Positions 36,351-47,934 of a DNA stretch of 64,000 bases are shown here, piece after piece. Under the pieces are notes generated by a model. It had not been told where the DNA came from. It saw only the letters and a list, made by a program, of their open reading frames with translations, and searched no databases. Position 1 is the stretch's first letter. Each line of letters starts with the position of its first letter. The stretch spans positions 186,001 to 250,000 of the forward strand of contig MU404077.1 of the NCBI GenBank assembly GCA_022695795.1, written 5' to 3'. Source of the stretch: Biscogniauxia marginata. Its lineage: Eukaryota > Ascomycota > Sordariomycetes > Xylariales > Xylariaceae. The translations under genes and the position numbers were made by a program.

Positions 36351-37155
36351 GATGATAGGTACAATCAGAACTCAGTAGTTATGAGTTATGAAAATATATA
36401 ATTTGGTCTCTTATTAGAGCGTATAGCTTTACTCCTGGTGGGACAATAGTAACAATGTGAATCTATTTCTTCGAAGCCATTGGGCCTGTGTGATTACTCG
36501 CATCTATTCACAAAGTTGGTATGCCCCGTCCCAATTTAATCCAGGTGTCCGAATAGAATATTTCTACCATGAACTTGAAGTTGGCAGGGTCTTGGTTAAG
36601 CACGGTGGTGGGAGTGGGGCTCAACCCAACCACATAAATCCACAGCAAGTTAAACGTCGAATTAGAGAAAGCTTTCTTTTAATGAGACCAGTTAAAGTAA
36701 ATACTTGAGTCTAGGTACGTTGGAAAGCTGGCTTTCCACTACAGAAAGGTCGTGAGGTAATTGTTCGCCGCTAATCACGAGTAGGCGGTATCTGACATTC
36801 TGTATTAGAAATAGCAACTCAAAGTTCAGTACACTTGGCTATTTTCTGATTCTACTTAGAAATGATATAATAATATAGATAATAACGACTATTAATACCT
36901 AGCTTTGATCATCTCAGGAATATTCTTAAATAAACGCGTCCCGATCAAGGTACTACTTTAATTCTTTGTCTGTAAATTCAATTTCTCACATTTCTTACAT
37001 ATATATCAAATCACCTCACCCCAATTAATTATTGTGCGACATCTAGAGTTGTCGTAGGCCTGTCCTATAGCAATAGGTCTGAGTCTAAGGCGGCACGTAC
37101 TGGCCGGGATTCTGATTCGCTAATTCTTCGGTTCCCCTCTCAGGACTGATTGCCT
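36351..37155. other. Intergenic region without a supported gene
   Basis: Only short open frames are seen. One of 83 codons at 36457-36708 has mixed composition and no similarity I recognise. Near 37091-37140 a second sequence resembles the tRNA-like motif of 35.6 kb (TACTGGCCGG...CGGTTCC). Confidence 0.35.
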
Positions 37156-37294
37156 TGTTGAGATATGAGGCTGACCCCTGTACGATCCATGGTCTCCTGT
37201 ATTTATATGGGCTTCGCTTACCTATCAAGACTTACCCTTAGACTGATCAATCATCTTGTCCTCATATCTTCGTCCCATATAAATATTCTCGACA
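37156..37294 (+). repeat. Diverged solo LTR-like copy
   Basis: It starts TGTTGAGATATGAGGCTG and ends ATTCTCGACA, with internal GGTCTCCTGTAT and GTCCTCATATCTTCGTCCC shared with the LTRs at 47.1 and 47.9 kb. The ends are the imperfect inverted TGTTGA/TCGACA expected of LTRs. No target duplication is visible, so it may be older or part of a deleted element. Confidence 0.65.
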
Positions 37295-37989
37295 GATAGA
37301 AATATCTCGCGAATGGTTTGGTATAAGCTAATTGCCGGAGGAAGCCATTCACTTCCCTTCGAGGTTGCGACTATAGTGGACGTAGGACAGTCCTTAAACA
37401 GAAATTCATCTTTGCAGCTTTACCCCACCCTTACTTTTATGTACTGCTGTCTTCAGAAGGCTTTGTGAAATGGATCGTTCAAGAATAGCAGTTCTACAGA
37501 AATGTCACTTCTATCGGCGCCTGGTGCGGTGGCTTGTGCGAACATAACCTATACAGCATCATATATCTGCAGGTCTTCGTAATCGCCTTGCATCGGTAGG
37601 CATTCTTACATTCGCCTAAGGTATCGCTTTGGGGCCGTCCCTAGCTATCGTTAGTTTGATTACTGGCTACCTATTCCTTGATATAAACGGTGGCTTCCTA
37701 CGCTACAGATTGCTCTAGCACCCGATCCGAGTCTTCCTAAGCCCTTTCGCCGCCCGCCTCAGCAGTCTGTTGCTTACCGTATAAAACGTAACAGCACAGA
37801 ACCATAAGGTGGCTCTAGAGTTGTATAATAAGCACGGGCTGTTCATTCGCTTTGGATCATCGGACCTGATGATAGTGCACCCTTAGGGTGTGCCAGCGCT
37901 GCACAGGGTCTAGAACGCCGGCCGTAAGGCTCCGTAGTACGACGAAGATTTTCCTTGCTATACGAGGAGAGGAAAAGAAACACGGGGAC

Positions 37990-38360
37990 ACATCCGAGAG
38001 CGGCGGCGACACCGTCATGTTGATACTGATCGTGCACGACGACGACGGCTCGTTCAACCACCAACGGGTCCGGGATGCCCACCACCTCAACGCCGTCGTC
38101 AGCGAGGCGCTCCGGCCGCACCCGGGCCCGCCGACCACCATCTTGCGCAAGACCCCACCGGAGGGGCACCGCGTCGACGACACGTCCGTCCCGGAGAACA
38201 TGAACATCTGGACGCCGATGGGCGTCATCGGGCGCTCGTTACGCTAGCGCCGAGCGCCCGCACGAGTTCGTTCCCCGAGAAGTGGTATTCTAAGCCCTCT
38301 ATGGTAAGGTAGAGGGCTGGGTACGCTCTATTTCCTACCAGCAAGGCCACAGAAGGCGTG
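37990..38360 (+). pseudogene. Cytochrome P450 3' relic
   Basis: One frame reads ESGGDTV (like the AGxDT of the P450 I helix). It then gives HHLNAVVSEALRPHP, containing the K-helix ExxR as EALR near 38104, TPPEG, and NIWTPMGVIGRS. A stop (TAG) is followed by a different frame giving YASAERPHEFVP, and then another giving PEKWYSKPSMV, the segment just before the haem loop in fungal P450s. The Cys-containing haem-binding loop is no longer readable. The I-to-K spacing is shorter than usual, indicating an internal deletion. Nothing resembling the first half of a P450 is seen upstream. This is a decayed gene. Confidence 0.7.
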
Positions 38361-41176
38361 AGTTCTTTTGGGTGGGGTTATGGCGAGCTATAATTTGTAT
38401 TATCAGATAAACCAAACCAAACCAAACCAAATTCCTTGCTCAATACTGGTGATAAGTCAAGTTATTTACTCTCGTGTTTGTACTGAGTAGTTCTATCTAG
38501 GCTTAGGTGGAAAGGGGGGTTCATAACTGGAAACATCGAAATAGCTCCCGGGTTCATATGATTAAGATTCCACAGAGTATTTACCTCTGGAGTTCTTACG
38601 GGAAAGATTAGATGGTGCCCGATTGCAGGAAGCGTGTTGTGGCTATGATAGGAGCCTGTTCCTCTTTACAAATTGAAACATGAATGATTGACTACATGGT
38701 TTCATAGTGAGAAAACATTGAGAAAAGATACAAAATAATGATAAGATGGCCCGCATAGTTATCTGTTGATTCAATCCTCTTGTGTTGGATTCTGAATATC
38801 CTCAACGATAACATATCTTTAGTTTATACTCCTGTGACATTAGTTATCTACAGTGGTTGAAAATTGGACGTCGCTTGGTCGGTTCCTCGGTGTTACGATA
38901 ACGCAGGAATTGCATAAATCTAATCCCACATACTAATTATTCCCTCTTTATTTTTTCATGGGGGGTTTTCTTTTCTTTTCAAATAGACAATTGACTGTAC
39001 TTACTGTCGTGGCAGCGATCGCGGGCAGAGCAATTTCGGCTGACTTGCCGGTGAGTTGGGTTCTTAACTATGCGGGCGAGGAGAAGGGCCCTTTCGATTC
39101 ATAACTTTAGCTGCAAAAGAAAAAGGCCCTCCAACTACCAACAAAATTTTATTTTATTTTATTTGGTACCTTCATACGAACGCTTCTTCATGGCGTCATC
39201 TTATGAACAACCTATTACTGACAACATAGTTGAGTATTCCTAACGTGCTTGAATAGTTTCATGTTACATCAATATCAGTCACCGGGGTGTAGATGAAGGC
39301 GAACGTCATTGTAGCTCATTGATTTTGAGCTGGTTATTAATTGGCTTGGCTTTTATGGGTATGCATATGTACGTTAATCGGAAATGGAATCAGCCTAATA
39401 TGGCATACCATGCAGCTAGTCTATAGATCGAGTATGTTGATATTTATGTTGAATGGAGAAAAGGCTTGTCGTAAGTTGTCACTGTACATCTAGATTGCAA
39501 CGTTTTTATCTTTTGACGGCATTTATAATATGCACAGCTAACTTATAGACGGTTATGGGCTGTCTTAAGAACTACATGAGCCGCGGATCTCGGGACACCA
39601 GGCTCGGTATTACACTAATAAATGTCTCTTGACTATTAGGGTTGCCAAGCATTGAAGTACCTAGGATGGGAACACGGAACCCGGATCTCGGAAGAAGAAA
39701 ACGTCACTTAAACATCTCCCGCTTCTCCAGATTTCCAATTTCCAGGTTCGTTCCAGATTTGTTGGGAGAGGGGTAAAGGATGAATGGAAAGGCTCACTTT
39801 CTAGATCTTGTCGGCACACTACATCTGTACACCGTAAAACTGTCGAGCGAAAAGGGTTAGGATCAATTGGAGATCTTGCATGGAATGTTTTATGTGGGGC
39901 TGGAAAGAGACCCTTAAGAATGTAGGCTTTTGTTGGGGCATCCGTCTTGAATTTTTCTACTCGGAGTTTTATAGAGCTCCGAAACCCCCCCTAGCCACTG
40001 TGATGCCCCCTGAGACTAGTGTAAGCACCGAGACTGCTTACTATTATACAAAGAGAAAGCGAAGGGTATAATAAGACGAGCTCGTCGCGGGATTTTGACG
40101 AGCGCAACTTGGATTCTTAGTTCCTGATTGCGTTTGATGCAAACGACGTTGACGTTGGAGGTTCCTTTCAAGCTTAAGCTAGGGGTTGAGCGAAGTGTCA
40201 TAATGGCGATCAATGAAAATCCCTTGCGCCCCCCTGCCTGCATACGGATCGGGTGCTCGTGCTCAGCATGCTATATACCGAGGATCTTTGGCCCGTCCAC
40301 GGTCCTTAAGCCTCTTATTTGCGGCTCTCTCTGGGCGTGTGCCTCTTCGCCCTTACACTACATTGTCATGTCGTAATGGGGCACGTACCCCAATCGGCAG
40401 AGCTCAATTCGTCCCAACGGAGTCTGGAGAAGATGTCATCTTTTACACAGTGACGTTTTTGTGTTTACTGACAAACTTACATGTAGTTGGATGATGACGA
40501 GCAGGTAGCTGGACCCGGCACTCTGTAGCCTGAGCGCTTTCACAAGCACCACAACAAAAGGGGGCTGTCTGGGAGGAAAGATCGAGCTCGGCAAGGATGG
40601 GCCTGGCACCGATCGATTTTGATTGGGCGCATGGCACTTCCAGAAGGGTGCTACGTCTGTAAACTGCAACACCCCGACCCGGGAAAGCGCAGCTATTCCC
40701 CACGGCCACCTCGACAGGCCAATCACATTACACCGACTTTCAACTGTTGAGGGAAAGAGCAAGAACTTGACCACCCTGGCTTACAGACACGGGATTTCTG
40801 GCACATGATTGGCTCCAGTGTAATTGCCATTAAAGAGGAAATATCTACGGGCTACAAGTCTCAGACTGCAATCCCCTGCTCCTCCTTCTTTAATATATTT
40901 TGATTTCTATTCAATTATTTCCATACTCAGGTCCCCTTCTTGTCTGTCTATCCTGTGACCTCCACTACTGGGAACGGAATCACAATCTATAACCCGCTTT
41001 CCAGCATCGTATCAGCATCGTAGATCTGCATCAATCCAGCTCGTTCCGCGTTCCGCGTTCCCGGTCTCTACGTCCGAGTCGCGCGCTCGACCCTCCCGTA
41101 AAGAACATACCGGTTGCCCGAGGGTTCACAACACCGTAGATATCCTTCCAAACTACCTCTACGAGTATTCTTGAAG
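38361..41176. other. Intergenic region without a supported gene
   Basis: About 2.8 kb, with a short AACCA run near 38407-38426, several AT-rich patches and no convincing coding frame. The last 300 bp before 41177, including a C/T-rich patch near 40870-41010, probably hold the promoter and leader of the elongase gene. Confidence 0.45.
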
Positions 41177-42664
41177 ATGGCGACCCCGATTGTCTTCGCC
41201 TCGCCCCCGGCCGCCACCCTCTTCAAATTCCCCCCTCACCCAGCACCAACGACGATTCCGCCGCCTCACTTCAACCTCCCTTTCACGATACCTGACGATT
41301 TGTATGTAGCGGCTTTGGACCCCAAGGTTCCCATCACCATCGCAGTCGTCTATGCCGTCACCGCCAAGGCTCTCAATGTCTACAACAAATCTACCGGCAA
41401 GAAGCCCTGGGCCATCAGTCAGACCAGGGCATTCCATGGCTTCGTCGTCTTGCACAACGTCTTCTTGGCCGTATACTCGGCCTGGACGTGGCTAGGTATC
41501 CTGAGAGCCCTCCAGAACACCATTGTGAGCCCCGCCGGTCCCAATGGTTGGGCTGGTACCGTCGACAGCTTCTGCAAGGTCCATGGGCCTGCTGGATTGG
41601 GAAACGCACAGACCTTCAACCAGCAGCTCGGAACTTGGCAGTCGATGACGGGAATGACGGAGGGCGCCCCGAGCCCGGCTGATGGCGGAAGAATGTGGAA
41701 CGAGGGTCTTGCTTTCTATGGATGGCTCTTCTACCTCAGCAAGTTCTACGAAGTTCTCGATACTCTTATCATCCTCGCCAAGGGCAAGCTCAGCTCGACT
41801 CTTCAGACCTATCACCATGCCGGTGCCATGATGGCAATGTGGGCCGGTATGCGCTACATGTCTGCGCCCATCTGGGTCTTCGTCTTCTTCAACTCGGCTA
41901 TTCATGCCCTCATGGTAAGCTGCTATTTATGTCGTTTACTATGAAAACGATTAGGACATGCTAACAGAAAATAGTACACATACTACACCGTGACTGCATT
42001 CAATGTCCGAGTGCCTACGGCTATTAAGAGCACTCTTACCTCGCTCCAGATCTCGCAATTCATTATTGGTGCATCTTGCGCGATGGTGCATTCGTTCATC
42101 TCTTACTTGGTCCCGGTGCTCGTCGAGGTACCTGCCAGCGAAGCTGCTGCCGTATCATCGAGCATCGCTTCTGCAGCAAACGCAACTCCTAGTGCTGCTG
42201 GTTTCCTCGGTGGCCTCAAGCAGACATTGCTTGGCGCTGCTGTTGCTCCCTCTGCTTCCGAGACTGGATCTGTACAACCCGAGGTCAGCTATGTGACCCG
42301 GTTCCAGAAGGTCGACTGCATTACCACCAATGGTGCCACGTTTGCTATCTGGCTGAACGTTTTCTACCTCGCTCCTCTCACTTACTTGTTTGTGTCTTTC
42401 TTCATCGCAAGCTACCTGCGTCGCAGTAAGACTGAGACCGTTCGTGTCAAGTCAGGTGCAGACAGACGGAGAAGTAACGTGATCCTGGCAGAGAAGGCTA
42501 GCTGGGATGCTGCGAAAGGCATCCAGAGAGAGGTCTATGGTGAGAGTAACGAAGGTGCCATCATTGAGGACAGTGATGAGTCGAGCAGTAGTGATAGAGT
42601 TCAACTCAAGACAAACGGGGTCAAGACCAGGTCGAATGGCAACGCCAATGGAAAGAAAAATTAG
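41177..42664 (+). CDS. Fatty-acid elongase, ELO family, 475 aa
   Basis: Two exons, 41177-41914 and 41975-42664, are joined by a 60 bp intron (GTAAGC...AATAG, branch GCTAAC). ELO proteins are ER membrane 3-ketoacyl-CoA synthases that catalyse the condensing step of fatty-acid elongation. Diagnostic features are KFYEVLDT at residues 189-196, QTYHHAG at 210-216 and NSAIHALM|YTYYT across the exon junction, then TSLQISQFIIG. The histidine box is of the QxxHH form I associate with the PUFA-type branch, as opposed to HxxHH. The protein is longer than the ~350-residue yeast enzymes because of hydrophilic inserts (about 113-170 and 285-330) and a long charged C-terminal tail ending NGKKN. The ATG at 41177 is the first in frame; upstream codons are open but lack ATG. 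Confidence 0.9.
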
Positions 42665-43900
42665 GAGTTGTGCCTTAAGGAGGCTCGTTCTACACCATCA
42701 ATAGTCTTACAGCTATCGAAACCCTCAAATTCAATTGCGGGGAAGACATGAGGTTTTACTATCGCCTCTACTTAACACAACATCTCTACACCAAACACGC
42801 ACACAGCATATGAAATTACTGTCTTGAGGAGTTTATGGGACAAGGAAAAAGGTAGTATGCCAGCGGGGGCTGCTAATGATACAATGTCAAAAATCATGAG
42901 GCCGGGGCGAATGGTAGTCGATTCGCTGTACATATTTAGGCTTGTCCATGAACTGTACATGATAACAATACAATTTAATAAAGCGATCACAAAGCACCTC
43001 AGCATTCAACACAGTTATGATGTCCACATTACATGTACAATTCATGGATATTTCGGTCGGCGATATGAATTCACTAATGGAATAACCATTGTTATAGGAG
43101 CCCGGGCTGCTCTTAGATGAATACACAATCACTTAAACCGTACTTATCACATTTATAATTACACATTAACATTAATTGTGGATGTGTAAAGTCCTTGTTC
43201 TGGATGCAATGTCTCTACTACCCTAAAGCACCTGCCTAGGTATAATACTAGATTATATTTAGAGCCACTCGCTAAACATTAGGTAGTCGGCAATTTACCA
43301 GTTCAGTGGCTAACAACACTAACAAATATTGCGGCAAATAATCTCCATTAATAACAGCCGCCTCCTCAAGAGGAATTCCAACTTATGCTAGTCTTTCTAA
43401 GCTCGCTTTCATGTGCAATGGTGAATTGAGCTGTGCTCGAAGGGTGGGAATGCGATTATCCTAGCTAGAATAGTAGTAGGGATTCTTGGTCGATCCATCA
43501 TCTATCTCTCTCCACCTCCTTTTTGTTTCCCCCAAGGCCAAGGCTAATATCACCTCGGTAGGGCCCCCCAGCTGGAGGAGCCTCGCAGCGGCACACGATC
43601 GACTTCCTTCCCCTTCCCTCCCAGTCCCTCAGCTCTAACTAGGAAGGAAAGTAGGAAAAGAGTCCGTAACGCCAGCCTTTTTTCAATATTTATAACATTC
43701 TTGTCGAATTCGAAGGATATCCTCTGCCCTCCAACGACCTTCGTGGTATGTGATAGATGGACTTGGATCGTGTCGTCGTCTCCGTCGTCGTCATCGTCGT
43801 CGTCGTTGCTGTTGCTGTTGCTATCGGGCCATTTTACACATAAGATTGGGCCAGGGCAGAGAACTGGTTACTTATCTGCCCAAGCATTTGTTGGTGATAG
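42665..43900. other. Intergenic region
   Basis: No supported gene. A run of TCG/TCT trinucleotides followed by TTGCTG repeats occurs at about 43765-43820. The 3' untranslated region of the elongase gene lies at the left end. Confidence 0.45.
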
Positions 43901-45890
43901 TGCTTCGCCATTCGTCGAAGCTGCTCTTTATATATGAGACTTGGTCGGAATTCCACCTCCACCTCCACCTCCCCGTCCGTCTTCGCCTTCTCTTTCGCCT
44001 TTGTCCTTGTCTTTGTCCTCCGCAAGAGCAACATTACCGCCGCGGCCACCACCACCAGGACAGATATTCTCGGACGGGAGCACCTCCACCGACCGAGTGA
44101 CACATGGTACACCAGAGCGGCAAGTAGCTGGTGCGCCAGGTCCCTCCCCGGCCCCCGCATAGGCTTCGGTCCAGGCCGTCTCTGTGTCCGAACGAGTGTG
44201 AGATATACCCGCGCAACTGGCTTGGAAGCGTGTCCAGGTCGGCGTGGGGAAGGAGCTGGGGAGAAGGCCCTTAGCGCCAGCGTCAAGGGGACGGCTAGAA
44301 GCGAGCGGAAACGCTCCGGCATAGCCCCACCGCGAATGTCGTGATCGTGTCGTGGACAAACGACCCACGTAGGTGAGGCTGCTGAAGCTCCGGGAGTAGT
44401 GCTCCAACTCGTTGCGCCAGTAGTACTCCGGCTGACTACTCTATCGGATCACAGTGGGGTTTGTGAGTGTCCCACGCGCCATCTCCTGCTCAGCCTTGCC
44501 CTTCGCTCCCACCGCTACGTCTTCCGTCTTCGTCTCCCTCCCTCCCGCTTCGTTTCCGCAACTCCTTCGGTCTCCTCCCCCCCCCATGGCGGATGGTGAA
44601 GACTGACTTCGCATCACTACTCCCGGCTGTCGCCACGACGCCGGCCCCCCCCCGCCGCTGACCGTAGCAGAAAATGCAGACGGGCCACCGTGCATGGCCG
44701 GCACTGCTTCGGCTGCAGCCGCAGGCATATACTTGGGTGATACCGCCCGCGGCACTGCCGGACACTGGGGTGCAGGAACAGCCGTACCTCCCGCCGGCGC
44801 TGCTGTGGTGGAGCAGGCAATGGTCGGCTCGGGCGCGGGAGCGTACCCTGGGTAGTAGGTAGGGCCCGGCCCGCGGCAACGCTACTGAGGCGGTTGCGGG
44901 TGCGGTGCCCAGCGCGCTCCAAGCACGAGCACGTGACCTCCTTGCCTGCCGCGTTGGTGGCACGCACGTACTTAGGGTTTGGGAGACCGGACAAGGGTCG
45001 TTCCTCGCGCAAGGCTACCGGAGGCAGTTCCAGCAGTGGCGGGCCGGGCCGTGACCCGACGGCAGAGGAGAGGAGGCCACCCGTGGCTGATGGTGTCATC
45101 TCGCTGGCATCGGCGGAGGGATCCGTAACCGGTCGCGCAACCTCGCCATCCTCAGCGCCAGCGCCAGCGCCAGCGCCGGCAGAGGAGCGGGCAGTAGCTG
45201 GTTGCTCAACCTCCCCAGCGGCGACAGGAGTGGGCGGCAGGATTCGATCGTCTGCTGATGCGGTTGAGCATGGCCCCACCGAGACTGCGGCACGATAATG
45301 GTTCGCTCTGTTAGTGACGAGTGCCTACAGGGTAGTTTTCGTCAACTATGAGAAGCTTCGTCTCCGCAGTCTCAATAATACCCGAGAAAGTGGTCTCCGG
45401 TCCCTCATACGGGCGGATTGGCATTCCTGGGGCCATGGTGTCGGAGTTGCAGGGGGGGGATGGTGCTGCAGCTCCTACTGCTCACATCATTGATCTTGTC
45501 GCCACCGGGATGGTCGCACGGCGTTGGCTCACTCTGTTGACGGCGGGAGGCTGCTTCCGGGATGGTACTCGGGATGGTACTCGGGCTGTGGCTGGGGCGG
45601 TCCATCTTGCCTCCGTATGCAGTCCTCGCAGCAAGAGGAATGGCTAGAGATATTGGGAGCTGCTAGAGACCCGACCGTAGCAGCGTAATCGGCATCCCGG
45701 AATCCAGTCCTGCATCGTCACTGTATTCGTGGTACGAACGCGTTAGTGGGGGTTTTTTTTTTCGTGGGGTTTTGAGAGGGGTAGAGAGGGTAGGGTGAGT
45801 GAGAAAACTAGTCTGAGAAACTAACCTGAGGAGGAGGTCATTGCCACGGGTCACCGGTGTAGTACAGGTCCGCCGCCGCCCTCACCAAAG
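43901..45890 (-). pseudogene. GC-rich Pro/Ala/Gly-rich gene, broken or with unresolved indels
   Basis: On the minus strand successive frames look coding but do not join. They are TGFRDADYAATVGSLAAPN...CCEDCIRRQDGPPQP (about 45735-45540), MPIRPYEGPETTFSGIIETA...LLIVDENYP (about 45450-45325), and an Ala/Gly/Pro-rich piece with AGAGAGAGAEDGEV and LPNPKYVRATNAAGKEVTC (about 45270-44900). A further piece contains YYPGYAPAPEP and SPKYMPAAAAEAVP (about 44860-44500). A GTAGGC...GCAG intron near 45325-45282 leaves the next exon in the wrong frame. Runs of 8 C and 10 A occur nearby, so sequencing or assembly indels are as likely as true decay. I do not recognise the family. Confidence 0.35.
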
Positions 45891-47062
45891 GTGTGCTCTA
45901 GTCACATGTCGGTGCCATGATGGGGCGTATGCATGAGCGGGATAGGTGCTCATGGAGACAGTGAAGCTAGCTAGAGCAGAGGCCAACGGTGGGAGGTGAA
46001 GCTGCAGGACGAGGGAGGGGGAGGGAGACGAAGGCAGACGTGGAGCAGGAGTAGGAAACCACCAACCAGTTTAGTGGGAGGTTCCACGAGACCGGAAGGA
46101 TGGGCGAAGGGTTAAGATAAGGCCGACCAGTATTGGGAGATACCACAATACTGGAAGGATGAATGAAGGATTATGAGGTCGACGGCCCGTACGAGGCAGA
46201 TGTACGAGGTAGGTGTACGAGGCCGCCGACCAGTATTAAGAAGTACCACGAAGCGTGGGATAAGAATTATGATCACGAAGTTGTGATGTATTGCCCGTGG
46301 TTCAGGGTAGGGATTAGGTTGAGAGAGAGAGAGGGAGGGAGAAAAACAGAGTGGGAGAAAAGTCTTTTATGGGCAGTGTGGGAGGGCTCGGTTGCTGTGC
46401 TGCACTGGGAAAAAAAAGTTAATGTTGTGCGGCTAAAAAAATTTCACAGACAGACGCAGTCACGCGCTACTGTTTGCCTGGAGACAAAGATGGTTGCGTC
46501 GACGACGACAGGTATAGGGATAATACGACCATGGGGGGGTTGGTTAGGGGGGGCAACCGGAGCCAGAGGCCACAGGACCTTTTTTTCCGCCGGCGGCGGC
46601 AAATATGCCTCTCCTCCCCCCTCTTCAAAGGATAACCACGGCAACGAGCACTATATGATTGCTACTACGCTATCATTCATGTCTTGTTTTGGTTTTGCTT
46701 CACCTCCAGGGGACGGGCGGCTGGCTGACTTCAAGGCATGTGCATGTATGTCTTATAGACGTACATATCAGCACCAGCCCCCCTTTGTTTATGCAGCCTC
46801 CTACAAGAACTTCTCGGGACACAAGTTCATGATGGCCAACGAGAGTGGATTTTCTATCTACTTACCTACGCAGGGGTTTTTCTAGGAAAAAGAAAGCCTG
46901 GATCCATATGTTTCGAGAAGGGACTGCTATCCCTTAGACTTATTATTTGCAAACGCTAGAGCATACTGCTCCTGTTGATGTAGCCATGTTAACAAACTCC
47001 TTTTCTTTGGACTGGGATAGAGATTGCACATGTCAGTTAAAAGCGACCCTAAGTCCAGTCAT
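45891..47062. other. Intergenic region with degenerate ~61 bp repeat
   Basis: It contains the three-copy repeat described separately. There is also a 240-codon open frame at 46163-46885 that I do not accept as a gene, because it starts inside the repeat and has low-complexity, homopolymer-rich content. Confidence 0.45.
46065..46262. repeat. Three degenerate ~61 bp hairpin repeats
   Basis: Copies begin at about 46065, 46126 and 46230 with ACCAGT(T/A)T and share GGAAGGATG...GAAGG. In the middle copy CCAGTATTG (46127-46135) is followed by its exact reverse complement CAATACTGG (46146-46154), giving a 9 bp stem with a 10 nt loop. Confidence 0.6.
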
Positions 47063-47189
47063 TGTTGAGATGAGACGAAGATATGAGGATAAAAATCAGG
47101 TGTATTGGTTCAAGATGAGTCCAGGTAGATGGACTACGCCCATCTATATATACAGGAGACCATTGGTCGTATAGTCCCATATTTCAACA
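47063..47189 (-). mobile_element. Solo LTR with 5 bp target duplication GTCAT
   Basis: This 127 bp unit is bounded by perfect inverted termini TGTTGA and TCAACA. It is flanked on both sides by GTCAT (47058-47062 and 47190-47194), a 5 bp target-site duplication. It is therefore a solo LTR left by recombination of an LTR retrotransposon. Its reverse complement aligns along its whole length with 47807-47934. Confidence 0.85.
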
Positions 47190-47806
47190 GTCATATAAGC
47201 TAGCAGTCCCTCATATATGATGTTTATTCCTCTTGGAGAGGAATTTCAAATCTGGGGAAATTTTCTAAGGCACTTAGTGTCACAGTATAGACTTTAGAAA
47301 CCCATAAATAGCTAGTTATTTGTTTAAGGATGGATAAAAATATTGCTTGAAGACTACCCATCTTACTTGTATAGTCTTTTAATATTATGTTGGCCTAGAT
47401 ATTCCATTTGTTGCCACTATATCTCTCACTGGCCAAGTTAACGATAGTTGGCAACTAGCAAAGAGCTTTTCATATTGTCACTATGCATGTTATGATATAT
47501 CATTACCTTTAGGTACGAACGATATTGCGGCTGTTGTTTGGGTGGCCTTCTTAGAGTATGCTGCTTTCTGCATGTCTCGTGCCCCTTTGTTCCCTTCAAA
47601 ACATGCATCTATATTGACCTGATCATCCCTTTCTCGCCGTATTTCCCTATATTATCGTGTTCCATGTCTTTGGTCCACGGCTCTTGAGGATAGGTTTGTA
47701 TAATCCTACTTCTTATATAGGTGCTTTTACGTGAGCAATATAATTCAGCTAGAGAGTTCCATCCTAGTCTGTGAAGAGAACAGGACAAGAGTATAATTCA
47801 ATAGAT
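47190..47806. other. Sequence between the two inverted solo LTRs
   Basis: 617 bp without an open frame of note. It does not continue the similarity of the flanking LTRs, and each LTR has its own target duplication. It is therefore ordinary intergenic DNA and not the interior of a transposon. Confidence 0.6.
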
Positions 47807-47934
47807 TATTTGAAATATGGGGCTATACGACCCTGGTCTCCTGGACTAATATAGATGGTCGAAGGCCAGCTACCTAGACTCACCTTGAACTAATACACTT
47901 GATCTTATCCTCATATCTTCATCCCATCTCAACG
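47807..47934 (+). mobile_element. Solo LTR with 5 bp target duplication TAGAT
   Basis: 128 bp, beginning TATTTGAAATATGGGG and ending CCCATCTCAACG, in inverted orientation relative to 47063-47189. It is flanked by TAGAT at 47802-47806 and 47935-47939. The terminal TG and CA have changed to TA and CG. Confidence 0.8.

Noticed and set aside
46163..46885. A 240-codon open frame on the plus strand
   Set aside because: It starts within the degenerate 61 bp repeat, contains homopolymer-encoded stretches, and shows no domain, no codon bias and no intron logic. It is likely a chance frame.
47063..47934. The inverted LTR pair as a single DNA transposon with terminal inverted repeats
   Set aside because: Each repeat has its own distinct 5 bp target duplication, which shows two separate LTR insertions.
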